From contig NW_024881626.1 in NCBI RefSeq assembly GCF_019059575.1, forward strand, positions 186,001-250,000: 64,000 nucleotides of DNA, in the 5' to 3' direction. Of the stretch, positions 40,810 through 52,379 are shown piece by piece. A program made the translations under genes and the position numbers. Position 1 is the first letter of the stretch. Each line of letters starts with the position of its first letter. The notes under the pieces are model-generated. The model made no database searches, was not told the origin of the DNA, and saw nothing but the letters and a program-made list of their open reading frames with translations. The stretch comes from Amphibalanus amphitrite (taxonomy: Eukaryota > Arthropoda > Thecostraca > Balanomorpha > Balanidae).

Positions 40810-41990
40810 TTAACCCGCGCCGTGCTTGGGGGGGGGCGTTTTTACGCCCCCCCCCCTCAGGTTTTTCGCGAATATCTCAAAAACGGCGGCGCGCAGCGCC
40901 GCCGTTTTTGGTACACGTGTTCCTACATCATTTCCGCACATGTTGTGAAAATTTCAGACCTAGGCCGTTCAAGGTCAGGTCACCAGGTCACGTCAAGTGA
41001 CCTTACCTCAGAAAAAGTTCAAAGGCTCGCTATAGCTACACCGACTGAACGATCACTTTGAAACTTTCAGCGATTGATATGAGTAACAGTATGTATAAAA
41101 TGTATATCTCGGATTTTTGATACCTGTGACCTAAGGTCAGGTCAATTTTGCGACCTCTCCATTATAAGTCAATGGGAGAAAATTGAAATGCGCCTCTTTT
41201 GGACGAATATCGTTCAAAACGCTCTCAAACATCGGTTCATAGGTAAACATGACACACTGAATAGGAAAAATGCACCTGTGACCCCTCTGTGTGCCCCTGA
41301 GGTCATCTCAGGTCATGAACGGTCGCCAGCAGTTTTTTGGCTATAACTTTTGATAGAGACGTGCTAGAGCGGTGAAAACACGTCAGATGTGTTCAGCTCG
41401 ACGATACGGATCGACTGATATGCAACATGACCCTTTTCGGTCAGGTCATGACCTTGACCTGAGGTCAAATTTTCAAAATGACCTTTCAAGGTCAACAAAT
41501 AGTTCATTCGACGCGTCTCGACGAGAGGAACACGATGCTGGCAAAAGTAATGTCATGGCGCTTATGAGTCAAAAGTTATTGACGAAAAAACGTTTTTCGT
41601 AAAAACGGCTATTTTTGGAGTTTTTGCCCTCTGGAGGCTAAACCGTTGACCTGAGGTCAAATCTGAGAACATTACTCAGAAAGGTCTGTAAAAGGGCTAT
41701 CGAATGCGCTTTTCCGCGGCGCTGTAGCTCTATCGGTTCCCGAGATAGCCGTTGGCAGTTTCCAAAATGTTGAAATAGTCAACATTTTACCTTTGGTGAC
41801 CTCTGGTGACCTGACCTTTGACCTGACCCAAAAAATGACTGAAGTGTTTTCGTCCTTATTTTTGACGCTCTTTCGATTGCCGCTTACCGCGTGTCGCTAC
41901 GTGGCCCAGGAGCCGAGTTAGACGGGGGGCGTGAAAACGCCCCCCCAGCACTCGGCGGAAAGTTCAGGCCACCAGCACGGCGCGGGTTAA
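40810..41990. mobile_element. piggyBac-like MITE, close relative of 4836-6041
   Basis: TTAA occurs at 40810 and 41987, with termini CCCGCGCCGTGCTTGGGG and CCAGCACGGCGCGGG. It runs parallel to 4836-6041 over most of its length (for example AAAACGGCGGCGC and CTCAAGTGACC-type text). Half-site clusters occur at 40970-41010 and 41445-41490. Confidence 0.82.
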
Positions 41991-43395
41991 GGTTTTTTTT
42001 TTTTTTTTTTGCTAAAAACTGAGATAGAGAGATTGCACTGTTTATGTTATGCCATACAACCCTAATATTTATACGAATGCTATGAAAGGATCGTTTAAGT
42101 GTTTGTAGTGAGGGGTGATGAGGCAGGCTGGCCTAAGTATGACATTGTTTCCAAATATCGCTGTTCTAAATTAAAATTGGCACATTTGGGTAACCCCGGG
42201 CGAGTGGGCGAGCTTACCCCCAACCGAGAGCAATGCTACTAAACCACTATTTTATATGAGATGATATATACTGACTTACTGAGTAGGTTTGGTTTGCACC
42301 TGCCACCTAGCCCAAAGATAAATTTCGAAAATAAACATGTTATCATAGACAAAGCCTCTTCGGCCTGTCGCTCTATTCCAGTGCCTATAGCTATCAGGTA
42401 TGGACGAAGGGCGATTGCTTGCCTGGTTTTTACTGCAGCATATGGGAGATATCCGCTCCATTGTAACGGTTTTTAGTCACCCTCCATCAGTTTATATCAA
42501 TAAGTGACTAAATTTATGTTTGTATGCTACAAGAACAGTCATGTCACTTGAGGTCAACTAGGGTCAAACTACGTTTTTGCAGATAACGCGACAGACAATG
42601 AAGCTAGAGCTTCAAAAATGGTGTCGTTGTGTTCTTCTTCATCAGCCGAGTCGAATGATATGCAATATGATGCATTTAGGTAGATAAAAAAATAAATTTC
42701 AAGGAATTTTGAAATACACATTTTTTGTCCATTTTGCATCACGATTTTCATCGACCTGTGCTCTATATGTGATAGACGCTAGCTAAAATACCAGTATTGA
42801 CATAAGCTCTAAGATGTCCAGAGCTAAACAGTACCTTAACCCTCGCCGGACCTATTGGTTTTCTACATACGCGCCGGCCGAGGGGGGGGGGCGGGTACGA
42901 CCCCCCCTCGCCGTTTCGCCCCTGGTGGAGCTAGCGCGTCGCGGAAAAAAACGAGCGTGTGCGCCGTTACAAGATGTAGAGATTGGTACCCAATTTTAAG
43001 GTCCTAGGTCAACCGGTGACCTCTGAGGTCAGGTCAAGTGCCCCAAGGTACGGTTCAGTTTTTGGTGAATAACTTCGCAAAAAAAACGGCCGCAGAGCGC
43101 CGCTTTTGGCAGCATCGTGTTTGCCTCGCTCAGGCGCGTCGAATGATATACTTTTTGTTCGGGTCAGGTCAACTTAGGGTGTTGACCTCAGGTCAACGTC
43201 AGGTCAGCACCCCCAGGTCACGAAGCTGGTCAAAAGAGGTCATGTCGCACATCATTCGATTCGGCAGGTCTTCTTGAGTCCATTGGTGGCTTTCCCGACT
43301 CGCTAGCTTAATTTGATCAAGAGTTATTGACGAAAAACTAATATGACCTTGATGACGTCATAAACGACGTCACGCAAGGTCAACATTGCAAAAGT

Positions 43396-44452
43396 CAGAG
43401 GCGGATCCAGCTCAGAGTTTTTTGGGGGGCAAACCATAACAATTTATCGATTCTTTCCATGCATCGTCCATAGGCGTAATGTTAACCCTCGCATGTGTAG
43501 GGGGGGGGGGGTCGGATGGACCCCCCCATGATTTTTCGCAAATAACTCGCGTAAAAAGCGGCCGATTGCGACGAAACTTTCAGTACCCTCGCATTGATCA
43601 ATGTTACACCTATACTGAAAATTTCATGACCCTGACCCAAAAGACCTTTGACCTGTGACCTCTTTTCCGAGACCATGTTTGGCCGGAATCGCGATTCGGC
43701 GTATGTCGGCTCGCATTAGCCGCGCGTTTGCAAGCTTTTCGTGGTTTCGAACGTTCAAACATGTGATTTGATGTTGCTCCCATGCATTAGGGTGGGTGTC
43801 AAGGTCACCTGAAGGTCAGGTCAGGTCATTGACCTTTGGTGACCTCGGGTGACCTCGGTTCACTTTTTCGATTTTTACATGTTTCTAGGCTAGTTTTTGG
43901 AGCTGAATTCGAATTTAGCATCCATTTGAACATTTACGAAATAGTTTTGGTGCCTTCGTAACATCTTACGAAGCTATCAGAGGCGGTTGACATGTACTAC
44001 GAATACCCATCACAACCCCTACTGGTTGACCTGACCTGACCTGACCCGACCTGGTCTAAATGCTTAAAGACATCATCTGTGATCAAAACTAACACGATAT
44101 TCGTGATCAGCACCCCGAAAAACCCCTTAGCAGCCACACTTTACGACTTTCTAATAGGTCCCGATTTTCCCGACTTTGGGTCATTGACCTGAACTGGAAG
44201 GTCAACCAATGACCTAGGACCTTAAAATTGGGTATCATCGGCTTCCTCTCGTCACGAGCAGCACGCTCATTTTTTCCGCGAAGCTCTAGCTCGATCAGGG
44301 GCCAAACGGCAAGGGGGGGTCCAACCGACCCCCCCCCCCCCCTACACATTAGAAGCTGGCAAACACCGCACACATGCGAGGGTTAAAATTATGCCGTTTG
44401 GGGGGGGGGGGCAAATGCCCATTTTGCCCCCCCCCCCCTGGATCCGCCACTG
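43396..44452. mobile_element. hAT-type element, TSD GCAAAAGT
   Basis: The ends CAGAGGCGGATCCAG and CTGGATCCGCCACTG are flanked by a perfect GCAAAAGT duplication (43388-43395, 44453-44460). The sister MITE reads TTGCAAAAGTGACGC at about 47502 without the insertion. Apart from the MITE nested inside, only about 150 bp belong to this element. Confidence 0.88.
43482..44386. mobile_element. piggyBac-like MITE at the deepest nesting level
   Basis: TTAA occurs at 43482 and 44383, with termini CCCTCGCATGTGTAGGGG and CACACATGCGAGGG. The hairpin loop GTCGGATGGAC is mirrored by GTCCAACCGAC. Half-site arrays occur at 43640-43662, 43805-43860 and 44028-44052. Confidence 0.82.
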
Positions 44453-46338
44453 GCAAAAGTGACGCTTCTTACCTTGCAAGGAGTGCATCAAATCACGATT
44501 CTGTGTGCTTGAGATAGTTGGAGATCGTTCCCGGCGCCAGAATAGCAGTTTTCATTTTTCCCCATTGACTTATAATGGTGAGGTCGCGAAAATGAACTGA
44601 CCTCATATGACCTTTATGAAAAATCCGAGATATACTTGCTGTGAGAATCATAATGGATACTAGATCCTGCAAGTCTCATTTCCCTGTGACATCTCCTCTG
44701 GCAGTGAGGGCGTTGCGAAGTTGCGACATCTGAAGACCGTGCAGAGGTTCACTTATGACGTCATAGGTCAGTGACCTGACCTGACCCAAAAATGCGGTTG
44801 GTGTCAAAAGATCCGGCTTGAATCAAAGGTCAGGCATGCCAAGTTTCAGCTATCTATCGCCAGCGTGTTCGGAGCTATCGTGAAAAACCCTATGGGGGGC
44901 GGCACCCCCCCCCCCCCTCGGCCAGCGAGGGTTAATATTTCACTTTCCGTCAATATTTGGAAGACACATAATGGTTTCATCAACTCGTTGTAATGCGCTG
45001 GAGAGGTGGCCGGCGTTACCCCTGTGACTGGCTTACCACAGAAAAATTAATACTTTTTTAAAATTTGAATTTCGCAACCTTATACTATTTCCATGGCTAT
45101 TTCCACAAAACTAAGTTTTTGGGACAACACGGGCAATTAACTAATCTAGCTAACAGGATATCAACATTTTATGCATCACGCAAGGTATGTCACAAAATGA
45201 AAAAGAGCTTACTATGCCGGGCTTCCCCCGGCTTCCCCTACACACCAAATTTGAGATCGACACCTCTTTTTTTGCCAAGTTATAGCGAAAAAACTGTTCA
45301 AAAGTGATGACGTCAAATTTTCAAACTCAATTTTTAGCAATTCTAGACCTCGTAGCGCAAAACAAAGGCCACCAGACTCCCCGTGACGAGCTGCATCGAA
45401 TCAATACCCATTTTATGCAAACATATCAACTTTGAGATTTGACCTTTTTGACCTGACCTTGACCTGACCTCCACCAGAAAGTGACCTAAACCGTACCTGA
45501 TGGTCTTATAACCAACACCATTGAGTTGGAAATAAAAAACTGGCCATAAAACATGCATCGCACAACCTTAGTAAAGTTGGGTTCATGTGGTGACCCTTGG
45601 TGACCTTTGGTGACCTGACCTGTGACCTGTCCTGATATGACCAGTGACCTCTAATAGCAACATATGTACTATACCACTGACGCCCTATCGCTGATTTTCG
45701 ACGAAATGCGTTTTACTCGGTGTTATAGCGCTTTCCCTAGAAGCCCCGTGAACGGTGAAACATTTTATCTTTGACCTGACCTGTGACGTCATCGGTGACC
45801 CCGAGTTCAATGAACTTTGGTTTCCTTCGACAAATTTGACAGGACTATCGAACACCGTTTGAATTTTCCAGATCCGTTCAGTAGTTTCGGAGATACGGGG
45901 GGGGGGGGAAAAATGCCCCCCCCCCCCGCGGAAGGTGGCCGGTAGGCCCACCACCTGCCGGGTTAACTAAGGCTCCTGGGTCACGTAGCGATACACGGCA
46001 GGCAGCGCTAGACAGAATGTCAAAAGGCTGTGAAAAATTCGCTTGCCGTTGCTTAGGTCAATTCAAATGCCCATTGTCCAAATGTCATCACATGTCAAAT
46101 TTCGCCAGTTCAGTCATTTTTTCTTCAAATCGGCGCATCGCATGGGAACGAAAAGAGCAATTGCGCCGCGGAAAAGTGCATTTGATTTGCTGGTAATGTG
46201 AACAAACGATACAGCTGGAAAAAGTATGTAATTCGTCATTGATTCAAGGCCCTAAATACACTTTTAATTTACATAAAGAAACCAAAATGCCACAATTTGA
46301 TTTTATGTTTTGTCGAGTTTACTAAAAACAGTACCTAA

Positions 46339-48019
46339 AGCGCCTGTTGGGACGACCAACGGAGCGAGCGAGAGGGTGGGCCTTGCACGTGCGACATTGC
46401 GAGACGGTACCTCCAACTAATTTGTGCACTGCACCCTACTAACCGGTCCCTAGCGATGTGCCAAACTGATCGCAATTGGCGTAGCCGCTCTCGAGATCTG
46501 GAATCGACCCCTGCATGTGCGCACGTGCAGCATCACCCCAACTGTGGCACATGGATATGCGTTGCCTAGTGGGTGCCTACCTACATGCCATTTTTCAGTG
46601 CAATCGGCCCAGTAGTTCCGTTCCGTTCCGTTCCGTTTAAATTGAATATCATTTGGGATCACACATTGAACAGTGTATGACACTGGCCAACTGGATTGGT
46701 TGGATAAGGATTCACGTGTCACGTGTTAGTTACCGAGATATTGCAATTGCTACAAAACTGACACCTCTTCGTTTTGCACGTGGCACGCGCATAATACCCA
46801 CACCCACATGTATCGGGAATAGTCCAATACTTGGTAGAAGGAATATAGCTACCCTACAAAAATTACCGCATGTAAAACGGTCAAGTGATTGCTGAGATAT
46901 AAGCCTCGCATAATCGTCCGCACGGCCGGCCGGCCGCTCATACTCAGAAATTTCCGTTAACCCTCGCCGGACCTATTGGTTTTCCACATACGCGCCGGCC
47001 GACGGGGGGGGGGGTGCGACCCCCCTCGCCGTTTCGCCCCTGGTGAAGCTAGCGCATCGCGGAAAAAACAAGCGTATGCGCCGTTACGAGACGCAGAGAT
47101 TGGTACCCGATTTTAAGGTCCTAGGTTAACCGGTGACCTCTGAGGCCAGGTCAAGTGCCCCAAGGTACGGTTCAGTTTTTTTGTGAATAACTTCGCAAAA
47201 AGCGGCCGCAGAGCCGCGATTTTGGCAGCGTCGTATTCGCCTCACTCAGGCGAGTCGAATGATATACCTTTTGTTTGGGTCAGGCCAACTTAGGGTGTTG
47301 ACCTCAGGTCACGGTCAGGTCAGCGCCCCCAGGTCACGAAGTTAATCGAAAGAGGTCATGTCGCATATCATTCGATTCGGCAGGTCTTCCTGAGTCCAGT
47401 GGTGGCTTTCCCGACTCGCTAGCTCAATTTGATCGGGAGTTATTGACGAAAAACTAATATGACCTTGACGTCATAAATGACGTCACGCAAGGTCAACATT
47501 GCAAAAGTGACGCATCTAACCTTGCAAGGAGTGCATTAAATTACGATTCTGTGTGCTTGAGATAGTTTGGAGATCGTTCCCGGCGCCAGAATAGCAGTTT
47601 TTATGTTTCCCCATTGACTTATAATGGTGAGGTCACGAAAATGACCTTACCTCATATGACCTTTAGGAAAAATCCGAGATATACAAATTGTGAGACTCGT
47701 AATGGATACTAGATCCTGCAAGTTTCATTTCCCTGTGAAAGCTCCTCTGGCAGTGAGGACGTTGCGAAGTTACGACATCTGAAGACCGTGCAGAGGTTCA
47801 CTTATGACGTCATAGGTCAGTGACCTGACCTGACCCGAAAATGGGGTTGGTGTCAAAATATCCGGCTTGAATCAAAAGGTCAGGTATGCCAGGTTTCAGC
47901 TCTCTATCGCCAGCGTGCTTGGAGCTATCGCGAAAAAACCCTATGGGGGGCACCCGCTCCCCCCCTCGGCCAGCGAGGGTTAATCTACGGAAGACTACGC
48001 TTGCTTCGCTCGCTCCGTA
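46339..48019 (+). repeat. GGAGCGAGCGAG repeat family, copy B, split by a MITE
   Basis: It matches copy A from GCGCCTGTTGGGACGACCAAC to TTCGCTCGCTCCGTAATC, with internal shortening. A (TTCCG)n run at 46616-46637 is specific to this copy. The MITE 46957-47983 is inserted at the TTAA that copy A keeps intact. Confidence 0.75.
46957..47983. mobile_element. piggyBac-like MITE with proven TTAA duplication
   Basis: The flanks read ATTTCCGTTAA and TTAATCTACGGAAGACTACG. Copy A at 21511-21540 reads ATTTCCGTTAATCTAAGG uninterrupted. The termini are CCCTCGCCGGACCTATTGG and CGGCCAGCGAGGG, and the length is about 1 kb. Confidence 0.9.
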
Positions 48020-48329
48020 ATCATTGAAAAGTGAGTGGTATGCCAGCAGAGAGAAAGCCCAACCTAAGGTAACGAAATGTATGTATTTCCTGTCATCAGC
48101 AACTGGTTTCATCGAAAGCATCCAGACCACGAAAATACGTAACATGCACGATGATGGAATGCAATAGGAATAGACAGTGCCTACTGCCTATGCATGTTAC
48201 AGCAGTTTACAGTTAAACCATTGCCGAGAGCTCGGAATTCAAATCATGAAGTCTAGCGTTTTAATGTAAAGCATAACACGTGAGCCTTTATACACCTGCC
48301 TATGCTCATACGATAACATTTGGAAAGTA

Positions 48330-48490
48330 GGGGACTAAGTCTTCACCTTGTGGACTGGGAGGCCTTCATGAGCATCAACAAGGTGTGATGAGGCGTCTGC
48401 CGTCCACAAAGCTATTTTGATCCTAAAAAGCCAACTCATATCAAATATCATGGCATATTTAGGATCAGTAGGGCTCAGGATTTAGTCCCC
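48330..48490. mobile_element. Small TA-flanked MITE, about 160 bp
   Basis: The ends GGGGACTAAGTC and GATTTAGTCCCC are near-perfect inverted repeats between TA dinucleotides at 48328 and 48491. Confidence 0.65.
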
Positions 48491-48494
48491 TAAT

Positions 48495-49150
48495 TTCAAA
48501 ATGAGGATGAAATAATTGTAAACACATGCACTAGCGACAAGCAACACTTAAAACATGGTATAACTATCACAATTGCTCCAACAATTGAGACAGATGGACA
48601 TAAAAGACATACATTTAAACATGAAAATATTGTTATTCTCTTGCCTTAATTTTATAATTTAAATATCTACCACATCTTAACACTTTGAAACACATCACGA
48701 GTGCACTATACCAACACTTAAAGCAAACAAGCAGCTCGACATCGACTGTAACTGATATGATCCGTGAACGTTTTTCGGCGCTGAAGGTACGCAAATATTT
48801 TTGCATTAGAAAACAGCTATTATTGATTTACAAAAATTAATGTGTCGGCGCCTGCTAAGACGGGGAAAAAGGAAGGGCAGAGCAGGAAAACACGGGTGAC
48901 AAAGTGGTCAATGAGCATTTTGAATAAAAACATAAAAGATACGCACAAACTAAATACATGCACTCCAAGATCAATCACATATCACAGAGAGCACAATGCG
49001 TCACAGTCACGTTGACAGTCATAAACGAATGTTTCTAGCTCCGGTGTGTGTCTGTTAACACACGACAGCATGCCACTGTACCAGCAAGCTGCCGAGTACG
49101 CAGCGGTTAATGTGCGACGCAGTTGTGCTGTGCTCAACGTGCACACCAGC
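48495..49150. other. Intergenic, nothing recognised
   Basis: AT-rich DNA downstream of the tyramine receptor gene. No repeat or coding signal is apparent. Confidence 0.5.
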
Positions 49151-49153
49151 GTA

Positions 49154-49379
49154 CAGGTCTTGCGAGATTAAACGGTAGGTTTTGCACTTTTACATTTCCG
49201 GTTATATCTCAGAAACTAATCGATCTACGATGAAGCCATTTTACACGATCATGGCCGGCTTGTTACCCAACAAGTCGATCGCATGTTCAACACTTAAAAG
49301 CTTAAGACGACGAAGATATAGCCTGAAGTACACTAAATTTTCTAGGTGCAAAACCTACCGCTAAAACCCGCGAGACCTG
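49154..49379. mobile_element. Small TA-flanked MITE, about 226 bp
   Basis: CAGGTCTTGCGAG at 49154 and CTCGCGGGTTTTAG-type text in reverse near 49360-49379 form arms that continue through GGTAGGTTTTGCAC and its complement. TA occurs on both sides. The full arm length is about 37 bp. Confidence 0.7.
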
Positions 49380-49611
49380 TACGTACATAACTGACCGTGA
49401 GTGATCTCAGGTACGCTTCTCATTACACTCGCCCGAACACGCCGGCCCTATACGGACAGCTATGTGGTCGGTTCCCTGTACATTCACCTTTCCGAGCAAT
49501 GCAGGAGTTAATGACACGCACAAGTACACACCTCGGAGACACATGTCCGTCTTTCTCGGGATCGACGTCTCTTTGACACCAACAGCACAGTACATAACAA
49601 CACTTTCAATG

Positions 49612-49617
49612 TTTATT
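49612..49617 (-). promoter_or_regulatory. Candidate polyadenylation signal for tyramine receptor
   Basis: AATAAA on the minus strand lies about 260 bp past the stop codon. It is a plausible position, but the hexamer is common in AT-rich DNA. Confidence 0.35.
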
Positions 49618-49876
49618 TTCACGTATTGGCATTTCATTGGTAGCTAAATTAGTGTGTGTCTTACTTTTGGCGTCGGTCACGGGACCCAGCATGCCTTTCC
49701 TGGTCATTTCACCTAACTGATGAATAAACTCATCTAACTCTAGCTATCAGTGTCATTGCACTATAATATTGTATCTCATAGCATCGCCCATGTCTGTCGA
49801 TCAGTTTTATCGGTTGACGTCTGCCCAGTACTGACAGCAGTCAACTGACATGTGTTTGGGTTACCATCAAACCTCT

Positions 49877-51016
49877 TCAGCTCATTCGCCGATCACAGCG
49901 CAGCAGTCTGCTGAAGGCGGTGCGAAAGTCCTTGTTGTAAATAGTATAGATGATCGGATTGAGGCTGGAGTTGACGTAGCCGAGCCAGGTGACGAAGTCG
50001 ACCACGCGCTGACTGGGCGGCGCGCAGTTGGTGCAGAACGGCACGATCGCGTACATCAGGAAGAAGGGCAGCCAGCAGACGACAAACACGCCCATGATGA
50101 CGCCCAGCACGCGCGCCGCCTTGCGCTCCTTGGAGAGCGAGATGCGCTGCTTCTCCTCGATGAACTGGTGGACGCTGATGCCGTTGGCGGGCTTGTCTGC
50201 GCGGCTGGACAGCGGCTCGGGCTCCGGAGATGGCTCGGTCTCGTCCTCCTGACTAGCGACCGACTCGAGCTCGGCCAGCGGCCGGGAGCTGGTCCGCTGC
50301 GGCGGCGCCGGCACCGCCAGCGTGCCCAGCTTGCGCGTGCGCTCGCGCAGTCGCCGCTTGGTGGCGAAGAAGATCTTGGCGTAGACGACCGACATGATAA
50401 TGAGCGGGATGAAGAAGCTGCCGCTGGAGGAGTAGACGACGAACAGCCGCTCCTGGGTGAGCGTGCAGGGCGTGTCCTCGGTGAACTGGGCCGGCCAGTC
50501 GTTCCAGCCGAGCAGCGGCGGCACGCTGATGACCAGGCTCAGCGCCCACACAGCCGCGATCATCGTGTTCACGCGCCGGATGGTGCGCTTCTGGGCGTAG
50601 TTGATGGGGTCGGTGATGGCCCAGTAGCGGTCCAGCGCGATGACGCACAGGTTGAGGATGGAGCTGGTGCAGCAGAGGATGTCGCAGGTGAGCCACATCT
50701 GGCACAGGTAGCTGCCCAGCAGCCACTGGTTCAGCAGCCGGTAGGCCACGTTTAGCGGCAGCACGAACAGCGCCACCGTCAGGTCGGCCACCGCCAGCGA
50801 GACCACGAAGAAGTTCTGCACGGAGCGCAGCGGCCGGTAGGTGAACACCGAGATGATGACCAGCGAGTTGCCGACGATGGTGACCAGGATGATGGCCAGC
50901 AGCAGGGCCGTGGCGGCCACCGTCTCGCCCAGCTCGCGCTCGTCGTCGAGCGGCGCGGCCGAGGCGTTCAGCTCGGGCGCCGTCCGGCCCGTGATGGACG
51001 CCTCGCCGCCAGACAT
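49877..51016 (-). CDS. TAR1 (Oct-TyrR): Type-1 tyramine/octopamine receptor (class A GPCR), intronless
   Basis: This complete 379-residue receptor should sit in the plasma membrane of neurons or target cells and bind tyramine, probably coupling to Gi as arthropod TAR1 receptors do. Seven hydrophobic helices are present. Key residues are Asp112 in helix 3 (amine anchor), Cys105 and Cys184 (extracellular disulfide), DRY at 129-131, serines 196-198 and 200 in helix 5 (ring hydroxyl contacts), CWLPF at 314-318 and NPIIY at 353-357. Asn17 is a glycosylation site and Cys374 a possible palmitoylation site. The blocks [12 protein letters not shown] (134-145) and [19 protein letters not shown] (284-302) are characteristic of TAR1 rather than of octopamine alpha/beta or dopamine receptors. 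The third loop is short (about 80 residues) for this family. The single-exon structure and high GC are notable. The ATG is the only one giving a normal N-terminus. Confidence 0.92.
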   Translation of the reverse strand: MSGGEASITGRTAPELNASAAPLDDERELGETVAATALLLAIILVTIVGNSLVIISVFTYRPLRSVQNFFVVSLAVADLTVALFVLPLNVAYRLLNQWLLGSYLCQMWLTCDILCCTSSILNLCVIALDRYWAITDPINYAQKRTIRRVNTMIAAVWALSLVISVPPLLGWNDWPAQFTEDTPCTLTQERLFVVYSSSGSFFIPLIIMSVVYAKIFFATKRRLRERTRKLGTLAVPAPPQRTSSRPLAELESVASQEDETEPSPEPEPLSSRADKPANGISVHQFIEEKQRISLSKERKAARVLGVIMGVFVVCWLPFFLMYAIVPFCTNCAPPSQRVVDFVTWLGYVNSSLNPIIYTIYNKDFRTAFSRLLRCDRRMS

Positions 51017-51210
51017 GACGCCTCGTCTCGGCCGGGGTCACCTGCGAACGGACCGGCGGCGAGCAGCGGGTCAGAGGCGGCGAGAGGCCTGTCAGAGACA
51101 GCGAGACAAGGCTTAGAAAAGGTTAGCCGACGGTGAAACCCCGCGCCGGCCAGAAACAGCAGGGATGCGGTCAGAGGCGGTGAGATGGGGAGATAATGGC
51201 GGCGTGATGG
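51017..51210 (-). promoter_or_regulatory. Leader/promoter-proximal region of tyramine receptor
   Basis: The 194 bp between the ATG and the hAT element are GC-rich with repeated GGCGAGAGG/GACAGCGAG words. No TATA box was seen. The hAT insertion has placed its own end at the outer limit of this segment, so the original promoter may be displaced or may start within it. Confidence 0.3.
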
Positions 51211-51689
51211 CAGGCGCGCACACAGGATTTTTGAATGGGGGGGGGGCACGACCTTCGAACTGGGCCCCCCATGCCGAAGGCCCCCCCCCCCAAAAAAAAA
51301 AAATACGGCCCACGGGGCTATATTTCGGTTGGTTTGAAGCTTGAGCAATTGGTTTGGTAGGTAAAACAATTATTTCGGTACCAGCTTAATTTTCAAAACA
51401 TATATATTTTTACGCTATAGCATGTTTTTTTAGCTTTTTTTCGCGGACCCCGGGACCGCGAGTCACCCGGTGGCCCGGGGTCAGCTCAGGCAAGGATGTA
51501 TTCAGGACCTTTCGATGGGAGGAGGAAGGCACGGTGGGTCCAGTCTCACTGGCAGACGGGTCTCTTTAAAACGGTCTTTGCATGAGAAAATGTGGAAAAT
51601 CGGCAAGCGAAAGTATCATTTATGCCCGAGGAGTGTGCCTAATGTACACTAATGCCTAATTTACATGGTATTTTACGAGCGAGCGAAGC

Positions 51690-52330
51690 GAGCGAGCTCC
51701 TCAGAGTCACCGGTGTGTGGCGCGCTCAGAGGTGCCAGTGAAAGGCCGTCAGATGCTCTGGTGTTGGGTCCTCACAGGCGCCGTTGCGGGGTCTTAGGGC
51801 TTAGAGACACTGGTGGGGCCATCATTGGCATGTGTGTGGCCCTGCAAAATGGCCTGCAAGTGGAAAGTGGTCCGTCATAGGCTGGCAAGGACACTCGGAG
51901 GCTGGTAAGAGGCCCTCGGAGTCACTGGTACGTGGCCCTCAGAGGCGTCGGTGTGGGGACTCTCAGAGCCGCCGATGTAGGCCCTTAAGATGCGCTGGTG
52001 GGGGTCTCTTGGAGGTGGGGCGAGGGGCCTCGCAGTTGCCGTTGTGGGTGCCTTTAGAAACACTGGTGTGGACCGTGTGTCTATCACAGACGGATGTGGA
52101 GCCATAGCAGCCAATCCCTCGTTGGCCGTTACTAGGGCCCTGAGCGGCCGGCGAGGTCTCTCAGAAACCGGCATTGGGCCTTTATGAAGATAATTGTGGC
52201 TACATAGGAGCCAATAACGTGCCCCCACAAGCCCTGTGGTGTCCTTCCGAGTTGAAGTGCGGCCAGCGCGAACCCTCTGCTACCAACTGGCGCCGCAGGG
52301 CCCCTCGGTTTTGAAGGAACCCTAAACCCG
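51690..52330. repeat. Degenerate minisatellite (GGCCCTCAGAGGCG units)
   Basis: Units of about 25-35 bp resemble GTGGGGCCCTCAGAGGCGCC and match the repeat at 6420-7470. It is preceded by CGAGCGAGCGAAGCGAGCGA (51675-51694), reminiscent of the GGAGCGAGC family end. Confidence 0.75.
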
Positions 52331-52379
52331 AGAACGGGCACGTACCCCCTCGCTCCCTTGCTATGTCACTGAATCCAAG

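Larger units (their letters stand above)
42836..44935. mobile_element. piggyBac-like MITE, CCCTCGCCGG family, split by a hAT element
   Basis: TTAA occurs at 42836 and 44932, with ends CCCTCGCCGGACCTATTGG and CGGCCAGCGAGGG. It is nearly collinear with 46957-47983, which lacks the 43396-44452 insertion. Confidence 0.85.
40626..45238. mobile_element. TA-flanked inverted-repeat element (GGGGAAGCCGGGGG termini)
   Basis: The termini GGGGAAGCCGGGGGAAGCCC and GGGCTTCCCCCGGCTTCCCC are perfect complements flanked by TA. Related MITEs (9856, 15340) read straight through TATATACATACCAAATTT, the uninserted site. It has no recognisable transposase, but it does contain two MITEs and a hAT element. Confidence 0.8.
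40169..45966. mobile_element. piggyBac-like MITE containing four nested levels
   Basis: The left end near 40169 reads TTTACCCTTCCAGGCGGTTGGGG and the right end CCACCACCTGCCGGGTTAA at 45966. The ends are partly diverged. Left body 40200-40625 and right body 45239-45900 are the two halves of a standard MITE, with the box CCATAAAACATGCATCGC at 45544. Confidence 0.68.

Noticed and set aside
49850..50755. A 301-codon open frame on the plus strand
   Set aside because: It is antisense to the tyramine receptor, has Arg/Asp/Glu-rich low-complexity composition typical of GC-rich shadows, and shows no domain.
50253..51041. A 262-codon minus frame, Arg/His/Ala-rich
   Set aside because: It is the out-of-frame reading of the same receptor gene.
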